From Dryococelus australis (taxonomy: Eukaryota > Arthropoda > Insecta > Phasmatodea > Phasmatidae), in contig CM056993.1 of assembly GCA_029891345.1 (NCBI GenBank), forward strand, positions 271,530,900 through 271,594,899: 64,000 nt of DNA. Direction: 5' to 3'. The notes under the pieces were generated by a model. That model had not been told where the DNA came from, did not search any database, and saw only the letters and a list, made by a program, of their open reading frames with translations. Within the stretch, counting starts at the first letter, position 1. Each line of letters begins with the position of its first letter. This document shows, one piece after another, positions 51,204 to 61,420 of the stretch. The translations under genes were made by a program, and so were the position numbers.

Positions 51204-51844
51204 CAATAATTTTTCCTTTCATCATCTGAAAGAGATTTATATAAGAACCGCATAAATGTAAATATTTGTAGTCAAATGATTATAATTTTCAAAATGTAGC
51301 ACCAAAAATACAAACATTTTTGAATTTGGGAGCTCAAGTTTCTATGCTCATAATTAAATTTGTAAACTGAATCACGTATCATGTGAGCAATATCATGCAC
51401 ACAACACGTTTATTAAGTATCAAAGATGGGTACTAGGGTACTAGTATTCTGAATCTCTTTTAAAATATATCTATTGATGTTTTTGCCAACACATTTTTAT
51501 TTGCCCAAGAGAAAGTAATTATTTATATTATTTTCTCTCGGACTATAAAAATTCGTTGGCAAAAACGTCAACACCTATTTTAAAGAGATTCCCGTTGCCA
51601 CTACTCGGGTAACGAATGTTAGATATGCTTGATACTTTATTAATATGTGTGTATATGATATAGATCATATGACATGTTATTCAGTTGACAAAGTTAATTA
51701 GGAGCATAGAAACTTGGTGTCCCATATTATGCAAGTTTCGACTTTTTGATGCTGTACTTTAAAAACTACGGTAATTTGACTACAAATATTTACATTTATG
51801 TGGTCCTTATATGAATCTCTTTTGCATAATGAAATAAAAAAGAT
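51204..51844. mobile_element. Long inverted repeat (foldback), arms about 310 bp
   Basis: Arms 51204-51515 and about 51535-51844 are inverted copies across nearly the whole length: CATAAATGTAAATATTTGTA against its complement, AAGTTTCTATGCTC, TTAAGTATCAA/TTGATACTTTA, GAATCTCTTTTAAAAT and TTTTTGCCAAC/GTTGGCAAAAA. The loop is only about 16-20 bp. Arm identity by eye is perhaps three-quarters, so the structure is old. No protein is encoded. It may be a foldback transposon or, if transcribed, a hairpin RNA. Confidence 0.8.
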
Positions 51845-53374
51845 CGTTAAATACGGAAACGGAACTGAGCAGTATCTACTGAATAGCGTGTTTTGAGAAA
51901 TTGGGGATAATGGGGTCTTTTTTTTTTTTTGCAGTACAAACAGTAATGTTTGTTGGATATTCCTCTCAAAATTCATAATCATAGCAACTTATTTTATACA
52001 GCCAATAAAATATTTTGATCCAAATATCGTGTTAACATCTTAATTGCAGACGATTATTTCTGTGAGAATAACGAAATAACTGCATTTTGCTTCTGAAAAT
52101 AGTGAGATGATAAATTATACTGGAATATTTAGGATAGGGTCTTCATATGAAGGAGTTATTTGTCCTTAATTTATCTAGTGAAATCGCTACGCCGAAAGAA
52201 GTAAAATTGCAAATATACTGGGAGCTACGTAATTTAAATTCCAATAAACAGTACTTAGACTAACTTTCTTCTTTTCGCAATGTTATCGCTCGCATGTGTC
52301 TCCATTCCGAGTACAAAATATAACTAAACAAAGCGGAAAAATTGGTTTTAATTATGGATTTTTGTTTCTAGTTTATATCCGTAGAGAAGTTAATACAAGA
52401 TTCTTCATAAGCGGGTATATATGGAGAATGAACTTGAAGATCCTTTTTATAACTTCCGCGTGTAGAGCCAAAGTGGTTCATTTCTTGAAGGACGATTTGT
52501 GGAGACATACGTGAATTATTAAAATACTGTACAGTGGCTTTCTCCTTAATTCTGAAATAGAGGATTTCTTGTTTAGCATTAAGTATAAATATTTGTCATA
52601 TAATCCAGAAAATTTTACAACTGAGAGAAGTAAAGGAGGCAACTATATAGTTTCTATCACGGTATCAGCACGACGGAAAGTTAAGTATAGCGTTAACACT
52701 TGCAATGTCCATTGCTGACAAGGTAGCAATCTTACGCAGCGTTCACAATTGTAAATAATTTGAACTGAAGGACAGAATACGCATGATGAATTCGAGCATT
52801 TGTCCAAATTTAGTCTCCGATCCACTATTTTCCTTCCTGGCAGAGAGTGATATGATCACTATCTTTCATCAAAGATGTCAATCACTTCGACATTACGAAG
52901 AAATTCAAAGACTACAGAGAAATTATTAACTTGCGTAGAGGTGGAAAGTGGAGATTTCCTGAGCAATTTAGAAATTATCGTCAAGGATGAAAAACTCAAA
53001 AAATAAGTTACTCCAAACCCATTAACCCCCCGCCTTGTCCTTTCCAGCTTCCAAACCTTTTCGACTCACGTATAGGTGAATGCTCGGCACTGTGGCCACG
53101 GGTCGGAATAAGGGTGTGAAACAGGAGTTCGTGCTGGATAGCCACTTGCCGGAACAACGCTGTGTGCTAGGTGAGTTTAAAACCAGTTTGCTAGTGGTTT
53201 CTTTAGATCCCGGAAACACAGCCATGCGGGTCAAGAAAGTTGGACGTGAGTATGGTCCGGCTTTCTTACGTAAGCCGGTTCGTGGTTCTGTCTCTCACGG
53301 AATTCATCTAAAAGCGACAGCAAGTTTACCGAAATAAATATTCATTCCTAGAGGCTGGTCAGTGGACCAGAAAG
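51845..53374. other. Unassigned DNA
   Basis: No domain or repeat end recognised. The complementary ORFs 53022-53234 (minus) and 53080-53337 (plus) occupy a GC-moderate patch; the plus one (VLDSHLPEQRCVLGEFKTSL) has even composition but no known family. Confidence 0.4.
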
Positions 53375-53745
53375 GCGGCAGCCGCGAACTTCAAACGCGT
53401 AATCAGTGTTAAACGAAATTCCTTCTCACTGCGTCAATTTTAAAGATAACTGTTTCAAACAAAAAACAATTTGATACGAGTTTCTCAGAAAATATTGCTA
53501 TATAAAATTATTTTTAAAAAATGTTTATTTACATTTTTTTTGGTACAGGATATGTAAATTTCAAATATTACATTTTAGAAAAAGAAATTAGACAAAACAA
53601 TTGGCAAAATGTCTTAACATAGCAACTTCCTTTAAGAAAGTTCACGTAGAATACTTTTTGTTTGAAATAGTTATCTTTGAAATTGACGCAATGAGAAGGA
53701 ATTTCGTTTAACATTGATTCCCTATTTGCAGTTCGCGGCTGCCGG
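53375..53745. mobile_element. Family-E element with about 100-bp TIRs
   Basis: GGCAGCCGCGAACTTCAAAC at 53377 and its inverted partner ending GTTCGCGGCTGCCGG at 53744 start arms that continue through GTTAAACGAAATTCCTTCTC, TGCGTCAATTTTAAAGATAA and TTTCAAACAAAAA. The arms are very similar, so the element is fairly young. The interior is AT-rich and non-coding. Superfamily and target duplication are not determined. Confidence 0.75.
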
Positions 53746-53837
53746 CTTGGTAGACAGGGTCGTTAAGCCATACAAAGAAACAAACGTTTACGCAAATACG
53801 TTGACTATTTAAATCTCCCTCCCTTTCCTACTCTAGC

Positions 53838-54126
53838 AGGAACCGCGGTGGTGTAGCGGCTAAAGCGCTTGCTTCCCACCAAGGCGAACCAGTTTCGATA
53901 CCCAGCGGAGTCACTCCCGGATTTTCTCACGTGGGAATCGTGCCGGATAATGCCACTGGTCGGCGGATTTTCTCAGGGATCTCCCGTTTCCACCGTCCTT
54001 GCATTCCGCCTCGCTTCACCATCATCGGCGCTGAACTCCTCGCTGTTAAAAGCCGCACAAATATTTCCACTCCCCCTTTCGCCCTCCAACATAAAAACAG
54101 GAAAGTTAAAAAGCCGAACTAAATAA
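53838..54126 (+). repeat. tRNA-derived SINE, type I
   Basis: Head AACCGCGGTGGTGTAGCGGC (A-box), B-box CCAGTTTCGATACCC (one base off), body GATTTTCTCACGTGGGAATC and GTCGGCGGATTTTCTCAGGG, 3' region with CATCGGCGCTGAACTCCTCG and a tail ending GAACTAAATAA. ORFs 53869-54126 and 53931-54122 lie wholly within it and are not genes. Confidence 0.85.
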
Positions 54127-54408
54127 GTGGCCGCGGTGACTGAGTGGTTAGACTGCTCGCATCCCACCAAAGCGAACCGGGTTCAATCCCCGGCCGGGTA
54201 ACTCACGGATTATCACATATGGGAATCGTGTTGAACGATGCCGCTGGTCGGCGGGTTTTCTCCGGGATCTCCCATTTCCCCCGCCCCTTCATTTCGGCGC
54301 TGCTCCATACTTACCTCAATCATCCTCGTCGGCTCTCAAGACCTTGCTGTTAAGAGCCACCCAAATATATTCACTCATATAAACAGAACTAAATAATAAA
54401 CAAATAAA
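54127..54408 (+). repeat. tRNA-derived SINE, type I, abutting the previous copy
   Basis: Head GTGGCCGCGGTGACTGAGTG, B-box CGGGTTCAATCCCCGG, body ATGGGAATCGTGTTGAACGA and GGTCGGCGGGTTTTCTCCGG, 3' CTCTCAAGACCTTGCTGTTA, tail GAACTAAATAATAAACAAAT. It begins exactly at the tail of the first SINE, in the same orientation. Tails of both end GAACTAAATAA. Confidence 0.87.
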
Positions 54409-55477
54409 AATGTATTTAGACGATAGGTTTAACGGTAGCTTTGTATGAAACTGAAAAATTCACTGCCATCGCGAGATGGAACTCAGGCTTACGATCCTCT
54501 TGCTTGGCAGACTTGAGGATGTTCACGATATAATGAATGTGGACCGGTGCATGTAAGACACGAAACCACAGGAATTACTTAAACCCGTGTGTTCTTGTCT
54601 TCCCCCGAATGTATTCGTGGTTCACACTCCATGCTTGTCATTATGTGTGTTTATTACGCTGTGTTTACTCATTGATAAAAAGTGCCGTTAAACTTGTATT
54701 AAAATTAATTTTCCGATTTGGCTATTTAACTCCCTGCTTTTACGCCGGAGAAGAGATGAACGTTTGCACACACTAGAAACAAGTGCCTAGCATTTTTTAA
54801 GTGCGGAAAATAGAGGTCATCAGTTACACTCCCCTCCATTGGAAAACAAAGCTTACTTAACGATTTTCACAAAATACCACAGACACTGGTAAAGTAGACA
54901 ATGTTTAGTCTTTAGTCATTGCTACTGTTTTGTGAGCTTCTAATCACGTAGGAGAAAAAAACTGCACGGCTCTTTCAGTATTTTGGGTAACCTCTGTTCA
55001 GAATAGAATACAAAAGTTAACTGTGACTACGTCACCTGGTTAAAAAGGAAACACCCGTGTGTGTCGGGTCTGTAATTTCTTCATACAAAAGAGGCCTGAG
55101 GTGACTAGAAACTTCATTACAGTGCTCCAAATGTAGAGCGAATCTTGAAGAGATATCAAGGAAGTAAGACGCTACAAACGTTTCGAGGCCCTTGTCATGA
55201 TTTTCTTGAAAGTCGTGCTTTCAGTTTACGGTCGAGCGTTATCGTGGAACGGAATCACGTATTTCTTTCCACGTCCCCGGCTGCTTTCCCCGAATTGTAG
55301 GCATACGCCGGCGGGGGAGAGTTTCTCAGTCAACAGCAGCGTTTTGTCATTATCGTCAACTTTTACTCATTAACGGCAGCCGCTTAACACTGAAGGATGT
55401 CGTGAAAGCTATTAACACACCAAGGTACCAGGTATTACAAAAAGTTTAGTCCCGTGACCAAGCTGTTGAAGCCTCCT
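54409..55477. other. Unassigned DNA; possible decayed transposase traces at 55060-55430 (minus)
   Basis: A minus-strand stretch reads GKKYVIPFHDNARP followed by a stop, resembling the HDNARP box around the second catalytic Asp of mariner-type transposases. The flanking residues do not continue the family pattern, so I do not call it a transposase. Confidence 0.25.
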
Positions 55478-55902
55478 ATAGGCTGTTCACGGTAAAATAA
55501 GTAATTTTGAAAGCCCTGCTTAAGATCTACTTGTATACACGTTGTTTGTTCTTCCGCCTTATGCAAAATTAACATTACCATGGTCCCCATCACTTTATTC
55601 ATGCGTCGGTCAAGTGAAATTGTGAAATTATTAGAAAAGTAAATATTGTCCAAATCTGCTCATTTTTACAATTCGATACATTAAAAAATACAGGAAGCGA
55701 CAGAAATAATTTCAGTTATCACAAATGTTTAACTAACACGTTTTGTTTGACGTTAATATATGGAACTACTTTCCCCTCCATCGTTACCAACTTTACTGGA
55801 CATATATCACTCATTGCACCCGTTAAATATATGCAGGTAGGGGCAGTGACATTTTTCTAAGGTTGATTTCAAAAGTGCTCACTTTATCGTGAACAGCCTT
55901 TA
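55478..55902 (+). mobile_element. Family-A TIR element, full length
   Basis: The left end TATAGGCTGTTCACGGTAAA and right end TTTATCGTGAACAGCCTTTA, with the interior CTTAAGATCTACTTGTATAC, TTCTTCCGCCTTATGCAAAA and GCAGGTAGGGGCAGTGAC. It is a good reference copy. Minus ORF 55435-55653 is a shadow of it. Confidence 0.88.
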
Positions 55903-55934
55903 CAAATGTTGGTTCATGTTGGCCGAATGAAAGG

Positions 55935-56191
55935 GGCCGCGGTGGTATAGCAATCAGATTACTCGCCTCCCACCTAGGCGAAGCGGGTTCGATTCCCGGC
56001 GAGGCCGCTCTCGGATTTTCACATGTGGGAACCGTGCCGGGCGACACCGCCGGTCGGCGGGTTTTCTCGGGGATGTCCCATTTCCTCCAGCCCTTGCATT
56101 CTGGCGCTTATCCATACCTCGCTTCACCCTCATCGGCTCTCAAGACCTCTATGTTAAGAGCCGCCCAAATCTGTGAACTTCACCACTCCAC
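55935..56191 (+). repeat. tRNA-derived SINE, type I, with target-site duplication
   Basis: Head GGCCGCGGTGGTATAGCAAT (A-box), B-box GCGGGTTCGATTCCCGGCG, body CACATGTGGGAACCGTGCCG and GGTCGGCGGGTTTTCTCGGG, 3' GGCTCTCAAGACCTCTATGT. It is flanked by TTGGCCGAATGAAAGG (55919-55934) and TTGGCCGAGTGAAGG (56192-56206), an imperfect duplication of about 15 bp as produced by LINE-mediated insertion. Confidence 0.9.
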
Positions 56192-56206
56192 TTGGCCGAG
56201 TGAAGG

Positions 56207-56782
56207 CGGACACTAAAGGCTTTGTCTGGCCTTCACTCGCAGTCGCTGGCACTACACTGTAAATTTCTAGTAAACTTCCTAAACTGTAATGGGAGTTTTT
56301 TAACTTATACCTATGTATAGAAATATTACCACACATCAAGTTGCAGTTATAGGAAAGTTTAACTTCGCTACTATACAAAGTTCGGAATTTCCTTTCACAT
56401 ATGACTGTTTCCTGAGCAAATCTAGAAACACTACAATGAATAGATAGAGCAAAAAATTTCCCTCCTGCTTTCTCACCAAGCATATACACTGGTCTGGTAA
56501 ATTTCCGAATAATTTCTTACAGTGTACTTTCGCGCGGTGTCAGTGTTCTGTGCACAGGTCAAAAGCATTCGCTTGGCCAATAGTGTCCACACGCTGACCT
56601 GCAAGGCAGCGCGCGTTTGTCACTAGACTCAAGACACAACAGTAGTGATACATGCCCGGTGGACGACGCAACTGGTGTCCCATACGAAGGTAATAACACT
56701 TTGGGGCAAAGAAGAAGTATGTACATTTATAGAATTATATGAAAAAATGAGTCTGCCATTTTGTACTAAAAAAATAACCAAC
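56207..56782. other. Unassigned DNA
   Basis: Minus ORF 56154-56489 (111 codons) partly overlaps the SINE and has no domain. Confidence 0.4.
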
Positions 56783-58708
56783 CTATAGTTGGAAGCAACT
56801 TCCTCGGAGCCCTGTTAAATATCTACTTGCAGGTCTGTTTCGTATACTTCCGCCAAATGTAAACAAACATTGCCATGTGACTGCCATGCAGCATCTGTCA
56901 AAATCAATGTTTACATGTGTTCGTATACTTTCGCTACACCTAAAAATAAACATTTAAATGTGACTTCTACTTTCATACCTGTCAAATGTGATGTTTACTG
57001 TTTACAGCTTTTCAAAGAATTCTGTCTTAGATCTATTTCAAAAACAATTTCTTACTAATATTCACAGTTTAGGCCGATAACATTATTTAGGTCAGCTTTA
57101 TGACGTTTTAAAAATGACTGAATTAACAATAGTTCTTACGGTTACGTTACATAAACATATTTGTTTTCCACGACATACATTACAAGTAATGCACGTTAAT
57201 ATTTTGCTGCAACTGTGTTAAACACTGTTACAACTGCGGGGCAATGAACTGTAGTATTTAACTTTTTGTTATTGATATGTGTTGGGTTATTCCTTTAAAA
57301 GGACGGCCTCAGCTCGAATAACGAAGGAATAGCCAGTCCAACGAAAAAGCGACGTTAAAATCAAGCACGCAACTCGTGTCGCTCATTTTTTGTTATAGAA
57401 ACTTAAAATATAGCGGTGAACATGCACACAAATAAGCCTACCGTAACTTTTATTCCGCTCATATTTATATGTATTGCTACTTACTGTATATTAGGTTTAT
57501 TGAAAATTATTGGGTCTGGGCTTGGTTATTTTGTTGGGATTGGAGGTAAATCACGTTACACGACTGTGTTTCAAACACCCACCAGGGAAAGGTACAACGT
57601 TGTTGTGATGAATAAACAGACGTGGATGTAAATAAATAACTTCGCCATAAAAACAGTTCACATTTACAACGTATAAATAGTTCATATCAAATATTTGAAA
57701 TCACGCACACACACAGATCCAGGGTAACTATCACCACGCAGTCACGCCACGCTATTTCACACACAGCGGTTAACAAAACACACCGTAACAGTATATTTAT
57801 TACTGCCGCGGAAACACAGATTCATCACAACATCGTAACTTGCTTAGGTAGGTTTAAAGAACACAACGTCTACAAACGTGATGTGGTAATTCGAAGTATT
57901 TTTCGGAGTAAGTATAATTTACGCTTCGTTTAGTAAAACAGCAACACGCCATGTCACGGCTCGCCACGTCTGCCAACTTCACTTTGTTTCTGCTCCGCCA
58001 TCGTATCTAAATATATTAAAATAAGTGTTCAAACATTAAAATCTCTTTTCAGTTGTAAATTACAAATTCAAAAATCATTATTTTGCTGTAATAAGTATGA
58101 AATATACTGCAATTGAAAACATGTACAATTTAATTGCATACTAGCGGAGTGAAACTTCCTGAGTGTGAAGGAGACAAAGACACAGAGAGAGAGAGAGAGG
58201 GAGAGAGAGAGAGTGAGAGAGAGAGAGAGAGCACCAAGCCTTGCTCAGCAGACAGTTGCTTCAAAGTTGCTCTCGCTCCATAAAACAACACCGTACCATT
58301 ACGGCCTACTCACGATATTTTCCGCTGTTATTTTAAACTGTAAAAATGACATATGTTGCCATCGGGGCTACCTAAATATTTCAATATTTCAATAGGCACT
58401 GTTTAATTTACAAATAGTATACTAAAAAATCAGATTAAAATACTATTTTAACTGTGAACTATTTCTTACCGCCCGTTGCCAACACATCGCTGCTCTCGCT
58501 GTTCTTAATTCATATTTAAAAATAAATAAATATTACAAGTTATATAAGATATTAAGGTAAAGTTTCATTTATTCAATAATACAGTACTCTAACGTTAACC
58601 ACAGTGGTATATATTTATGGAATACATGTTATTGAAAAAACAGGTTGACATGTTATGCTTAGAGTGTTTTTTCAAAGGTTGTTTTTCATAAGTCGCTTCC
58701 AATCGGGA
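56783..58708 (+). mobile_element. Family-C TIR element, near full length with internal duplication
   Basis: The left end TATAGTTGGAAGCAACTTCC then GAGCCCTGTTAAATATCTAC; the right end near 58690-58708 has TTTTTTCAAAGGTTGTTTTT then CGGGAATGGACTATA. It aligns throughout with 48050-49891 reversed. Near the left end the block CGTATACTTCCGC...AAACA...ATGTGAC occurs twice (about 56836-56880 and 56926-56970), a duplication absent from the other copies. ORF 57416-57631 is not conserved in the sister copies. Confidence 0.78.
58179..58231 (+). repeat. (GA)n microsatellite inside family C
   Basis: An interrupted GA tract in the same relative place as at 36434 and 48469. Confidence 0.93.
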
Positions 58709-59039
58709 ATGGACTATAGATTGGCATCATACAAAACACTGTTATAGTCATACGGCAAAAGTGTGGACAGCAGCGCTCGCATAGCTGATGAATGGGCTCA
58801 ATTCGTCTTACTTCTCCTTTGTCTAGGCTCGGCCAACATGTATTGGGGGATTTACCTAACAGAGCGTGGACAACATCAAACACGATCCACCGAATTGCTG
58901 CCGAAATATCATTTAACCAACCAGCCAGGCACCGAATAGAAATAGTGAGTCAACCTCACTGAAGAAATACAGACAACTTGAAATCCATGTAAGAGCTCTT
59001 ATTGCACTGGATGAAAAATAACAAAAGGACGAAACTCCG

Positions 59040-59276
59040 TATAGGCTGTTCAACGTAAAGTGAGTATCCTTTTGAGGCTCTTGTTACTTTTTTTTAGCCA
59101 TTAATTTTCCTTTAACAACCTTTTTAAACCAAATATTGCCAAGTATAATAAACAAGGTGTATATATACTCCGGACTCGGAAGTTAACGTCTAAGGCTACA
59201 ATAAAATATAATTATTGACTATTATTCCAAATGAGAGGACTTTAAAAAGTGCTCACTTTACCGTGAATAGCCTATA
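59040..59276 (-). mobile_element. A-prime TIR element, full length
   Basis: The ends TATAGGCTGTTCAACGTAAA and CTTTACCGTGAATAGCCTAT, with the interior ATATTGCCAAGTATAATAAA and TATTATTCCAAATGAGAGGA, match the left half of the composite at 45178 and, reversed, 42801-43027. Confidence 0.85.
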
Positions 59277-59283
59277 GTTTCTG

Positions 59284-59535
59284 AGGCCGTGGTGGTATTA
59301 CAGCTAGTCTACTCGCCTCCCCACCAAAGCAAACTGGGTTCGATTCCCAGTGGGCTCACTCTGATCTACGCGTGTAGGGGAACGGGGCGGACGTCGCTTT
59401 TGGCCGGCCGGTTTTCTCGGGGTGCTCCCATAAATCTCTCCTTCGCATTCCACCGTTGCTCCATCTCCACAAAACTTCACCCTTACTGAAGCTCAAGACG
59501 TCTCCATTAAGCGACAACCAAAACTTTCTCAGCTC
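59284..59535 (+). repeat. tRNA-derived SINE, type I
   Basis: Head GAGGCCGTGGTGGTATTACA, B-box ACTGGGTTCGATTCCCAGTG with a perfect T-arm palindrome, body GGCCGGCCGGTTTTCTCGGG, 3' AGCTCAAGACGTCTCCATTA. It starts 8 bp after the A-prime element. Confidence 0.87.
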
Positions 59536-59714
59536 CCCGTAGATGATAACAACCGATTTCGAAAACTAAAAGTAAGTCAGGAAAGTAAGAAACTACGGGC
59601 ACACAAGGGCGAAAACAAATGAAGTTATGTATGTAACGTGTGGCTTAGAGTTTCGATGACAACCGTGTTGTTAGTGACGAAATAAGTGGCTCGGATAAAG
59701 AAGGGACGCGGAAG

Positions 59715-59790
59715 GAATGCGTATCACAGAATCCCAGCATCCGCCTGGAGTGACTTCGGGAAACCTTAGGAAAGCCGAAACCATAGTGGC
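59715..59790 (-). repeat. Type II SINE body fragment
   Basis: CCAGCATCCGCCTGGAGTGA and CTTCGGGAAACCTTAGGAAA match the body of the SINE at 39688-39945. The head and 3' end are missing. Confidence 0.7.
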
Positions 59791-59929
59791 AAATAACTAG
59801 TTTTACATCACAATCCAGGCCGTCTCTCCCTGTTTATAATAATGTTAGGTCGTGGGTCATATTATATTTTCTACTTCGTTTTCCATTACGAATCATTCCA
59901 CGAAGTTCGTATCTGGAATCCAGGATAAT

Positions 59930-59931
<2 letters not shown>

Positions 59932-60001
<70 letters not shown>
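59932..60001. repeat. (TA)n microsatellite
   Basis: About 35 TA units, running directly into the family-B terminus. The (YI)n ORF across it is an artefact. Confidence 0.97.
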
Positions 60002-60006
<5 letters not shown>

Positions 60007-60423
60007 TCGGTTCTCGGTAACTCCACACTTTTACAATCAACCTTTGAAAAATCGCCCCCATGTATGGTATGTTTGCCGGTTAGCTAAGAAAGCCATGTAG
60101 CACAATACTTTTATACTTCTGTGACATAAAAGTACCTTATTTTTGGTTAGATTGAACATATACTTATATTTTAACCCTAGATTATATTATTTACTTCATA
60201 ATTAATACAAATAAAATCAGAAAGATAGTAGGTGTGTTGGTAATGCCTAGTAAGAAATAGATCTTATGTGAAATATTAAACTGAGAGCACACGATTGCGG
60301 TGCGTTGTCCCTTTGGTGTAATTTCCTAGACGTAGTTAAGCTATGTTGCATGGCTCGGGAGAATAGCCTGGAAGTAGAACTTTAGCAGGGCCTCAGATAA
60401 GTTGAAAGAAACGGTGAATAGTA
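60001..60423 (-). mobile_element. Family-B TIR element, full length, reversed
   Basis: The left end ATAGAGTCGGTTCTCGGTAA is followed by CAATCAACCTTTGAAAAATC; the right end is CAGGGCCTCAGATAAGTTGA then GAAACGGTGAATA. The interior AAAAGTACCTTATTTTTGGT and GGTGTGTTGGTAATGCCTA is the reverse of the 29396 copy. The adjoining (TA)n tract is consistent with insertion at TA. Confidence 0.82.
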
Positions 60424-61060
60424 TCGCTTAAGCCTCATCTGCAATTGCCGTGATATTACATAGCATTACTTACAGGGCGTTAAGACTGAATCTCGACTGT
60501 CCACAATTGGCCTTGACGTAATTTGCGGTAGTTTTGTGTGACCAATTACTTTAGAGTACGTAAACGGGAAATATTTTATGTTCTCACGACATAGTTTTAA
60601 TTCACTCGTTGGCTAGCCTGGTTATGAATTGTATAAATAGGCGCCAAGGAAAGCTATACCTTGCTATTTGTTTTTATTATGAATGACATGGAATTAATAG
60701 ATTTACTTACGTATTTCCACGTATCTCTACGTGAAGAATCAAAACAATAACAAAGTTAAATTTTACTGCACTGCAGGAATCCGAAGTCAAATACAATCCA
60801 CTTTCGTTTCTTGCAAACGTGATTTGACTACTACGGTTATTATGACGTTCTGTATTCTGATTCGCCGGAGTTAAAAACGTGGCACAAGATAATCAGAGAT
60901 GGCCATCTTTCACGTTATGTACGCCATGTAAGTCAAGCCGAGTCACAGTTGTGGACGTTGCCATTTAACCTTCATGTATTCAGTTTCTTATGTGGCTAAC
61001 GTTGTGTACGGTACGGCAATTGTAGATGAGGTTTTAGCCGCAGACACCGAAACTACGTTA
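60424..61060. other. Unassigned DNA
   Basis: No feature recognised. Confidence 0.45.
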
Positions 61061-61420
61061 CGCTCTAGCTGTGTTCGCCCAAAGGATTTCCAAACTGGCG
61101 TGAGCATTTCCTGGTGCGCGAAGCTGCTGAGCATTTTGCATTCGCGGAGGCCGCCGGGGAGACATCTTTGCTGTAGACGTCACACTTGCCGGTAGCAGTT
61201 ATGTAAGCCGTATGAAGAGCTACCCATCCAGGCCAACAGGATCTGGGTGTGGGCCAGGAGGATCTAGGCGCCGCCAGCCCGCTCGTGCTCGTCAACCACT
61301 ATGCTTTCACGATCTTCTCCAGCCAGCACTGCGCGCGCAAGTAGCGGTAACGTTAAACCTCGCTGGACTTGAACTGTTTTGGAAAGAGCTTATTCGCGTC
61401 CCCCGGGTATTACATCTGCT
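61061..61420. other. GC-rich patch with open frames on both strands, unidentified
   Basis: On the plus strand one frame reads REHFLVREAAEHFAFAEAAG, a stop, and further on GVGQEDLGAASPLVLVNHYA in the same frame. On the minus strand 61065-61295 is open for 76 codons. Composition differs from the AT-rich surroundings, suggesting a once-coding or GC-rich repeat fragment. I recognise no protein family. Confidence 0.3.

Noticed and set aside
55060..55430. Mariner transposase remnant on the minus strand
   Set aside because: Only an HDNARP-like box fits; the expected SPDLAP-type block does not follow and a stop intervenes immediately, so similarity may be chance.
57416..57631. Family-C encoded small protein
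   Set aside because: The corresponding positions of the other two C copies do not preserve the frame.
59834..60061. ORF with an (Ile-Tyr)n tract
   Set aside because: It is a translation of the (TA)n microsatellite flanked by family-B terminus sequence.
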